From Polaromonas sp. AET17H-212 (GTDB lineage: Bacteria; Pseudomonadota; Gammaproteobacteria; Burkholderiales; Burkholderiaceae_C): a stretch of 64,000 nucleotides of DNA. The notes under the pieces are model-generated. The model searched no databases. It was not told the DNA's origin and was given only the letters and a program-made list of their open reading frames with translations. Each line of letters starts with the position of its first letter. Within the stretch, counting starts at the first letter, position 1. A program made the position numbers and the translations under genes. Positions 18,437-26,985 of the stretch are shown piece by piece. The DNA is taken from positions 310,001 through 374,000 of the forward strand of contig NZ_NBZW01000002.1 in the NCBI RefSeq assembly GCF_002379085.1, given 5' to 3'.

Positions 18437-19697
18437 TCTGTTTCACCAGCAGCGCGTCCAGCGGCAGCCCGGCCGCTTCCAGCGAGGCGGCCAGCTCGGC
18501 GCCATGAAGCCGCAGCGAGTGGGCCGCCGCATCGGTCGCGGTCCGTACCTGCACCTGCACATGTCCGTTCGCCAGGCGGATCGTGGCCGCTACCGCGCCC
18601 AGTGTCGGCAGCGCAAAATGCACGGTACTCTGCCAGGATGGCGTGGGCTCGTCGGCGTCATTTTCCGGCGCCTGTTCGCTGACTTCCCAGGACAGGGGCT
18701 GACCGGGCCAGAGTTCGCCTTGCCACAACACCCGGCGCTGTTCCAGCGCATCGAGTTGCAGGTTGATCAGGCGCGCCGATTCGGGCCCGGGCGTTGCCAG
18801 CTGCGCCGCTGCGTCCGGCTCCTGCTGGTCCGGCGTGGCGCTCGCTGCAACCAGCTGCTTCGGAGCGTCCGCTAGCGGCACGTCCCGCACGGCAGGGTCG
18901 GGGCTGGGCGCGACCACCGCGCTGTTCGATCCCGGCGTACCCGGCGCGGAGCTCGGCTCTGAGGGTAGGGGTAATAACTGTGAGGTCGGCGTTGAGCTTG
19001 GCTGCAAGGCCGGCGACAATTCACCGCTGCCGGCGGCCGTGGCCCTGCCGGCCTCGGTCAGCAAGGGTTTGGCGGTCTGGTTTTGCGGCTCATGCAGCAG
19101 CTCCGCCAGTGGGCGGGCGCCCGCGGCCCACTGGCCGAGGTGTGATTCGTAAAACAGTCCGCTGCGCACCAGCGTATTTTGCAAAGCCGTTGCGATCTGC
19201 TTTGTGTCGACTGCGGGCGAGGCCAGCAGCGGCGCCTTGCCGACCAGCGCGGCCGGCGCGCTGTCCTGTTGCGCCGTGCGCAGCAGCTTACCGATCAGTC
19301 GCCCGGTGCTGCTGAGCGACGTGGTTGACGCGTCGGATGACCGTGCGGGTGCGGCACTCTTTTCCGGCGCCAGCAGGAAAGTCAGGCGCGGCTGCTTTGC
19401 GATCAGGGTCAGATCAAGAAAAGCACCCACCTGTGCGCCGGCCGGCAGGCGCATGCGCGCAGTAGCACCGCCGGGGCCGGCATCCGGACTTTTGTCGTTC
19501 GGGGAGTTGGCCATCCGCACCATAAAACTGCCATCGTTCAGGCGCGCCAATATTTCGGCCTGGAACTGCTTGCCGATCGCCATCTGGCGCAGGCGGTCAA
19601 ATGCTTCCTGGCGGGGATCGGCAATCGATGGCGCCGGCCCCAGCGGCTCGACGTAGGCTACAGGCCGGCTGCCACTCGTGATCCGGTCGATGACCAT
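18423..19697 (-). CDS. FliK-like hook-length control domain protein (second copy)
   Basis: A 424-aa protein with a FliK-type architecture. A conserved N-terminus (QMAIGKQFQAEILARLNDGSFMVRM) resembles a small beta-barrel. The centre is long and low-complexity (about 130-300), and the C-terminal domain (about 310-415) has the hook-control pattern VHFALPTLGAVAATIRLANGHVQV. Its sequence differs clearly from the fliK at 10279-11625. It overlaps the FlhB C-terminal-like gene, so the two probably act as a pair. Substrate and timing are unknown. Confidence 0.85.
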   Translation of the reverse strand: MVIDRITSGSRPVAYVEPLGPAPSIADPRQEAFDRLRQMAIGKQFQAEILARLNDGSFMVRMANSPNDKSPDAGPGGATARMRLPAGAQVGAFLDLTLIAKQPRLTFLLAPEKSAAPARSSDASTTSLSSTGRLIGKLLRTAQQDSAPAALVGKAPLLASPAVDTKQIATALQNTLVRSGLFYESHLGQWAAGARPLAELLHEPQNQTAKPLLTEAGRATAAGSGELSPALQPSSTPTSQLLPLPSEPSSAPGTPGSNSAVVAPSPDPAVRDVPLADAPKQLVAASATPDQQEPDAAAQLATPGPESARLINLQLDALEQRRVLWQGELWPGQPLSWEVSEQAPENDADEPTPSWQSTVHFALPTLGAVAATIRLANGHVQVQVRTATDAAAHSLRLHGAELAASLEAAGLPLDALLVKQNAPD

Positions 19698-19707
19698 CTC
19701 GGCCTCG

Positions 19708-20043
19708 TCAGTTGCCCGGCGCTGCGCCGTAGGCTCTGGACAGCTTGTGTTCGGCGCCGGCGCTGTTGATCAGCCGCGCCAGCTGGGCCATCCAGGGTTC
19801 GGTGATGTCGCGGATCTCGCGGTCATGCGCCAGAATCTGGTGAATGAGCCGTATTTTTTGTTCGTGTACCACGTCGGGCAGAGCGACCGCAGCGCCATGA
19901 CTCTTGAGGGTTTGCGCATGGCCTGCGCTGTGCGTTTCCAGTGTGCAAAAAACCTCCCAATCACCCGCCCTGGCGGCGACCAGCATCTGGTCCGTGATGT
20001 CGGAAATGGCCTGGTAGAGAGAAATGATTTCTTCGCTGCTCAT
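19708..20043 (-). CDS. fliT: Flagellar protein FliT-like chaperone
   Basis: A 111-aa helical protein placed directly after fliS and fliD. It begins MSSEEIISLYQAISDITDQML, has a DWEVFCTLETH helix and a DREIRDITEPWMAQLARLI segment, consistent with FliT chaperones that bind the cap protein FliD (and, in enterics, FlhDC). ATG 20043 was preferred because the longer frame overlaps fliS without conserved features. FliT is poorly conserved in sequence, so the call rests on size and position as well. Confidence 0.85.
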   Translation of the reverse strand: MSSEEIISLYQAISDITDQMLVAARAGDWEVFCTLETHSAGHAQTLKSHGAAVALPDVVHEQKIRLIHQILAHDREIRDITEPWMAQLARLINSAGAEHKLSRAYGAAPGN

Positions 20044-20056
20044 GATGGCCGGGTGC

Positions 20057-20548
20057 TTAAACAGTGGGACGAGCGGAGTGGAACGAGCGCGGCGCGAGCG
20101 CATCGTAGGCCGCTGTTGCCGGGGCGGGCTTGCGGCTGACCTGTGCCTGGCTGCTTGCCGGCGCGGCAATCCCATCCCAGGCCGCTTTCAGTTCCGACAG
20201 CAGGCGGTAGACCTCTTGCAGCATCTCCGGCTGGTTTTTCAGGTTGGCCAGCAGCAGTTGGCGGCTCATGTAGTCGTAAAGCGCATCCAGGCTCTCGGCA
20301 ATGTCGCCCCCGGCCGCCTTGTCCAGGCTGGCGCGCAGGCCGTCGTCGATGATGGCGATGGCCTTGGAGATCGCCTGCCCGCGCTGCGCGATGTCGCCGG
20401 CCTGCATGTGCTGCAGGGCAGAAGACACGGCCACCAGCGCGCCCTCGAACAGCATGACGATGAGCTGATGCGGGCTGGCCGCCGTGACACCGGTCTCGAT
20501 ACCGACCCTGGCGTAGGCGTTTGCGCCATTTTTGGCTGATCCGAACAT
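20057..20548 (-). CDS. fliS: Flagellin export chaperone FliS
   Basis: A 163-aa protein that binds the C-terminus of flagellin before export. FliS hallmarks are ANAYARVGIETGVTAASPHQLIVMLFEGAL near the N-terminus (in two pieces) and the helix SLDALYDYMSRQLLLANLKN. The C-terminal 40 residues are longer than in enteric FliS and rich in Ala and Pro. It lies 12 nt after fliD in the fliD-fliS-fliT order. Confidence 0.96.
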   Translation of the reverse strand: MFGSAKNGANAYARVGIETGVTAASPHQLIVMLFEGALVAVSSALQHMQAGDIAQRGQAISKAIAIIDDGLRASLDKAAGGDIAESLDALYDYMSRQLLLANLKNQPEMLQEVYRLLSELKAAWDGIAAPASSQAQVSRKPAPATAAYDALAPRSFHSARPTV

Positions 20549-20560
20549 GCTGTGGTTTCC

Positions 20561-22579
20561 TTATTGGTTCTTGGACAGGTTGGCGAGCTGCTGCGTCAGG
20601 AAGTTGCCGGTCGACAGCATGCTGCTGATGGTCACATCCAGCTTGGTGAACTGCGCGCGATAGCGTTTCTCGGTGGCGGCCAGCCGGTCGGTCATGCGGT
20701 CCCTGCTTGCAGCAAGGCTTTTCAGCGAGGTATCGATGCCGCCGGTACGCGATGCAATCATGCCAGCGGTGCCGAGCTGGGTATCCATCAGTTTGTCGAA
20801 CTGATAGGCATAACCTTGCGAGTAGTTCACCGTGCCACGGCTGCCGGTAGCGCCGCCGCTGACCTTCACCTGCAGTCCCTCCGCCGCATTGCCGGTGGCG
20901 CCGGTGAGTGTTTGTCCGGTGCCGGTCGCCGCCACGCCGTTGATCGTGCCCGCGACATCCAGGCCGTCCGTGACCACGGCCGCCGCGCCCATCAGGCTGC
21001 TCATGCCGTTGCCGCCGCTGATGCTGGCTTTCGATGCCGAGCCATAACGAGTGGAGGTGAGGGTCAGCACGCCGGCCGCTTCAGTCACCGTCACCGACGA
21101 GCCGGCAGCAACGAAGCCCTCGGCGCCGTTGATTTTCGACTGTACTTCGGCGGCCAGCGCGGCCGCGCTGGCATAGGTGCCCGGCGCCAGCGTCACCGTC
21201 GCGCTGACGCCGTCGAGCAGCACCTGCAGGGTGTCGTTGCTGCCGGCGGTGATCGTCAGGCCGGCCGCTGCCGAGCCGACCGACTTGCCGCTGCTGGCCA
21301 ATTGGGTGACCTCCAGCTTGTAGGCGCCAGGCACGGTCTTGACTGACGCGCTGGTGTAGCTGGCCAGGCTGTCGCTGGCCTTGCCGGCGGCGGCGAACAG
21401 GGCGGCAATGTCGCTGAAATTCTTGTCGATCGCGCCTTGCAGTTTGCTGTTGTCCAGCGCCAGCAGGCCGTCTTTTTGCAGGCTGACCCCCACCTGGGAC
21501 AGCAGCGTGAAAGCGCCGGCGCCGCCAGCAACCGGTGCCGACAGGACACTGCGCACTTGGGCCTCGATCGCGCGCACCGAGGACTCGCCGTTCAGGATGG
21601 CGGCCCGCCTGGTGTCCGGGTCGTAGGCGACCGCTTCCTTGAATATTTTGCTGATGTCGTTGTAGGCCTTGACGAAGGCCTCCACCCCGGCCGTCACCGC
21701 TGCGGTGTCGCGCGCCACGGTGATGTTGGTCGGGCTGCCGCTGTTGGTCTTCGCCAGATTCAGGGTGACGCCCTGGATCACATCGCTGATGGTGTTGGTT
21801 GCCTTGGAAACCGCGATGCCGTCGACCTTGAACTCGGCATTGCGGGCACTGAGCTTTTCGGCGAGGGCCTGGCCGGTGTTGTCGGCCGGGTTGTGGCTGA
21901 GCAGGCTGGAGAGGGTCGCGTCGCCCGCCACCGATAGCTTCAGACTCTGGGTCTGGCCGGTGGCTTTCGCCGACAACACCAGCCGGTAGGGGGAGCTGCC
22001 GCCGTCGTTGACGATGCTGGCGCTGACCCCGATGTCGGCCTTGTTGATCGCATCGCGGATGCCCGACAGCGAATTGTTGCTCGCGTCGATGGTGACGGTC
22101 TTCACGCCGCTGCCGTTGCTGGTGAAAGCCGCTCCGGTGTATTTGCCGGTCACGCTGTCGAAAGTGCCGCCGGCAATGGTGCCGAAGTCGAAGCTCAGGG
22201 TGGTGGCGGCGCCCGCGCCAATCGCGCTGGTGCTGCTGGCCTGGCCGGCGGTAGCCAGTTTTTGCGCTTGGGCGAGTTGTGTCACTTCCAGCGCGTAGGT
22301 TCCGGCGACGGCGGTGGCCGTGGCGCTGGCGGTCGCAATGGCGGTATCCGCCGGGGTGACGCGCATGCCCTGGAACTTGCTGATGTCGGACAGGCTGCGC
22401 ACCGCGGTCTGAAACTGCGACAGCGCGCCCTTGAGCGTGCCGAAACCGGACAGCTTGGCCTGGAAGCTGGCTTCTTTCCTGGCCAGTGCCGTGAGCGGCT
22501 GCCGCTCAATGGCCATCAGCTGGCTGACGATGCTGTTGACGTCCAGGTTGGAGCCGATGCCCGGGGATGAAATTGCCAC
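20561..22579 (-). CDS. fliD: Flagellar hook-associated protein 2 (cap) FliD
   Basis: The filament cap protein, 672 aa, longer than the roughly 470 aa of enteric FliD because of extra central domains. The N-terminal D0/D1 region (SPGIGSNLDVNSIVSQLMAI) and the C-terminal coiled-coil ending SSMLSTGNFLTQQLANLSKN are typical. The middle (about 150-550) is Ala/Ser/Thr/Gly-rich and contains two FliD-like subdomains, each beginning with a LEVTQLA motif (about 105 and 415), which suggests an internal duplication. AGGAG lies 8 nt before the start. Confidence 0.96.
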   Translation of the reverse strand: MAISSPGIGSNLDVNSIVSQLMAIERQPLTALARKEASFQAKLSGFGTLKGALSQFQTAVRSLSDISKFQGMRVTPADTAIATASATATAVAGTYALEVTQLAQAQKLATAGQASSTSAIGAGAATTLSFDFGTIAGGTFDSVTGKYTGAAFTSNGSGVKTVTIDASNNSLSGIRDAINKADIGVSASIVNDGGSSPYRLVLSAKATGQTQSLKLSVAGDATLSSLLSHNPADNTGQALAEKLSARNAEFKVDGIAVSKATNTISDVIQGVTLNLAKTNSGSPTNITVARDTAAVTAGVEAFVKAYNDISKIFKEAVAYDPDTRRAAILNGESSVRAIEAQVRSVLSAPVAGGAGAFTLLSQVGVSLQKDGLLALDNSKLQGAIDKNFSDIAALFAAAGKASDSLASYTSASVKTVPGAYKLEVTQLASSGKSVGSAAAGLTITAGSNDTLQVLLDGVSATVTLAPGTYASAAALAAEVQSKINGAEGFVAAGSSVTVTEAAGVLTLTSTRYGSASKASISGGNGMSSLMGAAAVVTDGLDVAGTINGVAATGTGQTLTGATGNAAEGLQVKVSGGATGSRGTVNYSQGYAYQFDKLMDTQLGTAGMIASRTGGIDTSLKSLAASRDRMTDRLAATEKRYRAQFTKLDVTISSMLSTGNFLTQQLANLSKNQ

Positions 22580-22718
22580 TTGCGTCTCCTGCGAAAAACG
22601 ACCTGTTTCTAATGTACCGCCCGCCGCACCAGGTCGAACCCGACTCGAGAAGGGGATTTACCGCTCTGTTCAGGTCATCGGGTACTTGCCGTGCAGTCGG
22701 CTATTGAATGATTGACAC

Positions 22719-23090
22719 TCAGGCTTGTTGCCTGATCAGCTTGCCGAGCACCTGGTCCAGTGTTTTGGCGATCTCCAGCACTTCCGCCGACGGTATCTGG
22801 CGGATCAGTTCCCGCGTTTCCAGGTCGATAACCCGGACCACCGGTCGCTGGCTGTTTGCATCAATGGTGAATTCCAGACCATTCGTCAGCGACTGCATGG
22901 ATTGGTTGATGTCCTGGACCGCCTGCTTGACTTCCTCCACGGAAATCGCCGGCGCCGCTCGCTGCACTGCGTCCACGGTTTGCACCGCCACGGGCGGCGC
23001 CGGCGTAGCCACCTGCGCGGCGCCGGCTGGCTTGGGGTCTATTGCCCGGTAAGGGTTGAGGGCAGGGCTGCCGCTTGCTGCGATATCCAT
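22719..23090 (-). CDS. flaG: Flagellar protein FlaG
   Basis: A 123-aa protein of the FlaG family, which affects filament length. The conserved part (about 50-120) contains VEEVKQAVQDINQSMQSL, LEFTIDANSQRPVVRVID and RQIPSAEVLEIAKTLDQ. ATG 23090 has GGAG nine bases upstream and is preferred over the longer frame to 23159, which would run through the fliC terminator. Transcription probably comes by read-through from fliC. Confidence 0.93.
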   Translation of the reverse strand: MDIAASGSPALNPYRAIDPKPAGAAQVATPAPPVAVQTVDAVQRAAPAISVEEVKQAVQDINQSMQSLTNGLEFTIDANSQRPVVRVIDLETRELIRQIPSAEVLEIAKTLDQVLGKLIRQQA

Positions 23091-23122
23091 GATGTTTCTC
23101 CATCCAAGGGCTTCGGCCAAAA

Positions 23123-23152
23123 TTCCCCGGCCGAACACCTCGGGCCGGGGAA
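23123..23152 (-). terminator. Intrinsic terminator after fliC
   Basis: A perfect 10-bp inverted repeat, TTCCCCGGCC (23123-23132) and GGCCGGGGAA (23143-23152), with a 10-nt loop. In the minus direction it is followed by TTTT. It sits between the fliC stop and the flaG start, so flaG would receive only partial read-through. Confidence 0.85.
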
Positions 23153-23172
23153 CGGTCATGTCAATCTACTGA

Positions 23173-24663
23173 TTAACCGCGCAGCAGGGCCAAGACGCCG
23201 TTCGGCAGCGAGTTGGCTTGCGCCAGCATCGCGGTACCGGCTTGTTGCAGGATCTGGCCGCGTGTCAGGTTGGCTGTTTCCGCAGCGAAGTCGGTATCCA
23301 GAATACGGCTGCGTGCGCCGGTCAGGTTCTCGGCCGTCGTTTGCAGGTTGGCAATCGTCGATTCGAAGCGGCTCTGGATCGCGCCGAAGGTGCTGCGCAG
23401 GGTGCTCACCGAGTTCAGCGCGGCATCGAGGCGGCTCATGGCATCGACGGCGCCGTTGACGCTGAGCACGTTGACGCTGGTCAGGGTGGTCGAGTCCACG
23501 GCGTAGGTTTGCGCGGCAAATCCGAACTTGGCGACGTCGGCACCGGCCAGCGTCAGCGCCGAGGTGGACTTCAGGGTGATGGAACCCAGGCTCGTCGTCG
23601 CCGTGCCGACGTTGTCGGCGGCGATGTTGGTGTTGAGGCCGGTACCCGTACCGCCGGTGCCCGCCGTCACGGTTTCGCTCACGGTGATGTTGCGGGCGTC
23701 CACCGAGCTCATGGTGATCTTGCCGGTGGTGGCATCTTTCGTGGCCGACACGCCGGTGGTGGCGGAATTCGCATTGATCGCCGAGACCACGGTATCAGCT
23801 GTGATCACAGCGCTGGCGGTGGTGTTGTTGATGACCGTCGTGCCGTTGACCACCAGGGTGTAGGCGGGGGCGCCCGTGCCGTTGGTGACCGTGCTGAAGG
23901 CCACCGTTTCCGTGACGGAGTTGCTGGCGCTGGCGGTCACGCCGGAGACGCCGGAAGCATTGATCGCCGCCAGCTTGGCAAAGGCGCTGGTGCCGTCCAT
24001 GGCGGTGGTTGCGCCGGCGTTGGCGCCGACACCTGCAAAAGATGACGAAGCGCCGACTGCGACCGCGTTGCCGTTGCCGACCTGGATGGTGAAGGCGCCG
24101 GCAGCCGAAGCAGAGTTGGTGACCACGGCACCCGCGGCCGTGGAGATCTGGCCCATCTGGTTGGCCTTGACGCCCGAGGACAGATTCACCGAAATCGTCT
24201 CGCCGGCATTGGCGCCGACCTGGAAGGCGGCGGTGCCGAAGCTGCCGTCGAGCACCCGGGTGCCGTTGAACGAGGTCTGCGAGGAAATCCGGTCGATTTC
24301 CGCGATGCGCTGCTGCACTTCCTGGTCCAGGGCAGCGCGGTCGGCGGCATTGTTGGTGGCGTTGGCGGATTGGACGGCCAGTTCGCGGATGCGCTGCAGG
24401 TTGTTGGTGACTTCGGACAGCGCGCCTTCAGCGGTTTGCGCCAGCGAGATGCCGTCGTTGGCATTGCGCGAGGCCTGGTTCAGGCCGCGGATCTGCGTGC
24501 TCATCTTCTCGGAAATCGCCAGGCCGGCGGCGTCGTCCTTGGCACTGTTGATGCGCAGGCCGGAGGACAGGCGCTGCAGCGAGGTGGCCAACTGCGATTG
24601 CGAGGTGTTGAGGTTGCGCTGCGCATTGAGCGAAGCGATGTTGGTGTTGATGACTGCTGCCAT
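23173..24663 (-). CDS. fliC: Flagellin FliC
   Basis: The 496-aa filament subunit. The conserved D0/D1 N-terminus ([15 protein letters not shown], then [18 protein letters not shown]) and C-terminus ([17 protein letters not shown], ending LALLRG) are intact. The variable centre (about 175-390) is Ala/Thr/Val-rich and surface-exposed in the filament. AGGAG lies about seven bases before the ATG. A near-consensus sigma-28 promoter lies about 180 nt upstream and a strong terminator follows, so it is an independent late gene with flaG behind it. Confidence 0.98.
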   Translation of the reverse strand: MAAVINTNIASLNAQRNLNTSQSQLATSLQRLSSGLRINSAKDDAAGLAISEKMSTQIRGLNQASRNANDGISLAQTAEGALSEVTNNLQRIRELAVQSANATNNAADRAALDQEVQQRIAEIDRISSQTSFNGTRVLDGSFGTAAFQVGANAGETISVNLSSGVKANQMGQISTAAGAVVTNSASAAGAFTIQVGNGNAVAVGASSSFAGVGANAGATTAMDGTSAFAKLAAINASGVSGVTASASNSVTETVAFSTVTNGTGAPAYTLVVNGTTVINNTTASAVITADTVVSAINANSATTGVSATKDATTGKITMSSVDARNITVSETVTAGTGGTGTGLNTNIAADNVGTATTSLGSITLKSTSALTLAGADVAKFGFAAQTYAVDSTTLTSVNVLSVNGAVDAMSRLDAALNSVSTLRSTFGAIQSRFESTIANLQTTAENLTGARSRILDTDFAAETANLTRGQILQQAGTAMLAQANSLPNGVLALLRG

Positions 24664-24839
24664 GAGGATTCTCCTACGGTGGTACGGGGTTAAAGGAACT
24701 TCGGCTCAAGAGCCGCCAACATTGGCCGCCTTGGTTTGCAGACCGCTGTTGGTTCTATTAACGGGCGCTGCTGGTGAAAGTTGAGAGCCCTTGTGGTTTT
24801 TTTCTGCCAAGCCCTGAAGCCGATGCCGGGAACCCCTTG

Positions 24840-24866
24840 GTATCGGCGCTCATTTTGAAAACTTTA
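24840..24866 (-). promoter_or_regulatory. Sigma-28 (FliA) promoter of fliC
   Basis: On the minus strand TAAAGTTT (24866-24859) is followed after exactly 11 nt by GCCGATAC (24847-24840). This matches the sigma-28 consensus TAAAGTTT-N11-GCCGATAA at 15 of 16 positions. The resulting leader is about 170 nt. The fliA gene itself is not in this window. Confidence 0.93.
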
Positions 24867-25073
24867 ATCCAAATGGGGCTTGCTGCCTGGCGCGTCGCAA
24901 GGTCCGGTGCGAGTGGTGTATCATTTTTGATGCCCAAGAAACAGAGTGATGATTCCTGGCTTTCTTGAAGGTGCAACTTCATCCTCTCTATTTATAGTTT
25001 CCAGTGGGAAGCCTGCTGTCTGCGCTGTTGACAAAGACGGGGATACCTTGTTCTCACAACCTGGCTCTAAAGA
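24867..25073. other. Intergenic region between the fliC promoter and the EAL/HDOD gene
   Basis: About 200 nt without a convincing gene. It should hold the promoter of the plus-strand gene at 25074. A TTGACA occurs near 25028, but no good -10 element follows at normal spacing, so no promoter is called. Confidence 0.4.
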
Positions 25074-26276
25074 TTGATACCCGAAAATAGATATCTTTTC
25101 AGGGCACCGCTGCTCGACCCCAAACAACATGTCATCGGCTACAGGCTGGCATGGCAAAAAAACGGACCCGGCAGCGACATCTCCGATGCGGCGGATTCGC
25201 AGCAACTGCTGGCCTTCGTCGCCGGGCATGTCGATGAAATCAAGTCCGGCTTGTTTTTTCTGGATGCGAACCCTGCGCTTTTGTCGGCGCAAGTGTTGCA
25301 GACCCTCTCACCCGAAAATACCGTGCTGGTGCTGGGCCGGGACGGGCTGCTTGATGCCGTCGATGTGGATTCAGCCAAGTCATTGCACCAGCGGGGCTTT
25401 GTTTTGGCGCTTCGTGATGCAGACCTTGCCTTTCTGAGGGCCAACGAGGCGCCGCTTTCTTGCCTCACCTACGTTTTGGTTGGCGCTGGCCATCCGGACC
25501 TGACCGAGATCAGCAAGTTCGCCCGGCACCGACGGCCGCCTTTTTGTGTGGTGGCGGACAAAATCCCGGACTGGCAGGCGTTCGATGCCTGCGCCAGCCT
25601 GGGGGTTTGTGGGGTTTTTGAAAATCTCTGTTTGGCGCCGCATGCGATGAGTCCGTCGGTGAAGTTGGGACCGCAAGCGCGACAGATTCTTCAGCTGATG
25701 CAAATGGTTCAGGGGGATGCCGACATACGCAACCTGGAAAAAGTCCTGAAAAGTGACGTCGCTCTTGCATACAAGTTGCTCCGTTACATCAATTCCGCCG
25801 GTTTTGGCCTGCAGGTCGAAATCGAGTCGCCGCGTCATGCGGTGGCGATGCTGGGTTATTCGCCGCTGTTTCGCTGGCTCTTGCTGTTGCTGGCAAGGAC
25901 CAACAGCACGGTTTTTTCACCCGCATTGATGCAAGCCGCCATGGTTCGCGGGCGCTTTGCAGAACTGCTCGGCCAGGGCTTTCTTTCCAGGAAAGAAGCG
26001 GACAACCTGTTTGTCGTCGGCATGTTTTCGTTCCTTGATCACCTGCTGGGAATTCCGATACAGGAGGTGCTCAGTCAGCTGGTATTGCCGGAGCCGGTGG
26101 TGCAGGCTCTGCGCTCGCGTGAAGGCGTGTACGGCCAGGTTTTGGCACTCGCGGAGGCCAGCGAGCGAGAGGGCGGTGGCGCGGCGGATTTTGCAGAGGC
26201 CTTGTCCATGACGGCCACGCAAGTGAACCAGGCGCACTTGTCGGCGCTGGCTTGGGTGCAGAACATCAAACTTTAG
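25074..26276 (+). CDS. EAL/HDOD-type (YuxH-like) signalling protein
   Basis: A 400-aa protein with the layout of YuxH-type proteins. The N-terminal half (about 8-190) resembles a degenerate EAL domain beginning RAPLLDPKQHVIGYRL and lacks the catalytic EAL and DDFG motifs. The C-terminal half (about 200-400) is an HDOD domain with LMQMVQGDADIRNLEKVLKSD and LAYKLLRYINSAGFG in pieces. The start is TTG 25074, because no ATG or GTG occurs before residue 200. It is probably a non-catalytic regulator. It is divergent from fliC and not overlapped with neighbours. Confidence 0.85.
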   Translation: MIPENRYLFRAPLLDPKQHVIGYRLAWQKNGPGSDISDAADSQQLLAFVAGHVDEIKSGLFFLDANPALLSAQVLQTLSPENTVLVLGRDGLLDAVDVDSAKSLHQRGFVLALRDADLAFLRANEAPLSCLTYVLVGAGHPDLTEISKFARHRRPPFCVVADKIPDWQAFDACASLGVCGVFENLCLAPHAMSPSVKLGPQARQILQLMQMVQGDADIRNLEKVLKSDVALAYKLLRYINSAGFGLQVEIESPRHAVAMLGYSPLFRWLLLLLARTNSTVFSPALMQAAMVRGRFAELLGQGFLSRKEADNLFVVGMFSFLDHLLGIPIQEVLSQLVLPEPVVQALRSREGVYGQVLALAEASEREGGGAADFAEALSMTATQVNQAHLSALAWVQNIKL

Positions 26277-26376
26277 TTCTAGATTCTGTCGGACTCAATC
26301 ACAAGGGGGAGCGGCTACACGCGCAGCCGCGTGGTCGGTCAGTTGATCTGGCAGGTTCAAGTGCTCAATCAAGTGC

Positions 26377-26403
26377 TAAAGTTTTCCGGCGAGCTGCCGC
26401 TAA
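26377..26403 (+). promoter_or_regulatory. Sigma-28-like promoter before the c-di-GMP genes
   Basis: TAAAGTTT (26377-26384), an 11-nt spacer and GCCGCTAA (26396-26403) differ from the sigma-28 consensus at one position. It points toward the small membrane protein gene at 26512 and the multidomain REC-PAS-GGDEF-EAL-REC gene at 26986. It lies in a 235-nt gap with no gene. Confidence 0.82.
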
Positions 26404-26511
26404 TACTTGAAGGCGCCAAATTTTACCGGTTCGGCCAACGAATGACCCGCATGGAGTGCGCGACAGCGTTGCTGAAATTGCCGCTGGTCGACACTGGATG
26501 ATTGAGATTCA

Positions 26512-26832
26512 ATGATGCAAAATTTAACGGCTTCCCCTCGGTTCATGACTTCATTTTTCCAATGGGGAGGTTGTCTCACGGGCTTAACCGGTGCCTCACT
26601 GGTTGCTGTCCAATTACCATATTCAAGATGGGGATTTGTCTTTTTTCTCGTATCCAATATTTGCTTTTTTTTATATGGCTACCTGATACGGGCAAACGGA
26701 CTATATATAGCCCAAATCGGGTTATCTATAACCAGCATCCTCGGCATTTTTAATTATTTTTTTGACGGCCTTGGCAATAGATTGGTGGCGTCATTGCTTC
26801 TTGCCATCAATAGTGGGAGCAGTTTTCAATAG
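26512..26832 (+). CDS. Small membrane protein, unknown function
   Basis: A 106-aa hydrophobic protein with three probable membrane spans (about 19-37, 41-60, 66-85). The segment SRWGFVFFLVSNICFFLYGYLI followed by AQIGLSITSILGIFNYF (in pieces) resembles small multi-span families such as PnuC- or SemiSWEET-like proteins, but I cannot assign one. Base composition is clearly more A+T-rich than both neighbours, suggesting a different origin. Two ATGs (26512, 26515) are possible and no strong ribosome-binding site is visible. It lies behind the sigma-28-like promoter. Confidence 0.6.
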   Translation: MMQNLTASPRFMTSFFQWGGCLTGLTGASLVAVQLPYSRWGFVFFLVSNICFFLYGYLIRANGLYIAQIGLSITSILGIFNYFFDGLGNRLVASLLLAINSGSSFQ

Positions 26833-26985
26833 TGGATCTTTAGCTGGGGGGCATCCAAGGCGGAAGTGTCGACCCTGTCGCCTCAACGGCCCGATATCTT
26901 TGCGCGTCAATTTAATTCTTTGTTTCCTTCTGGTTTTTATGGCCGAGCACCAAACTTTTCTATCGTCAGTTCAGGCAATCCGGAA

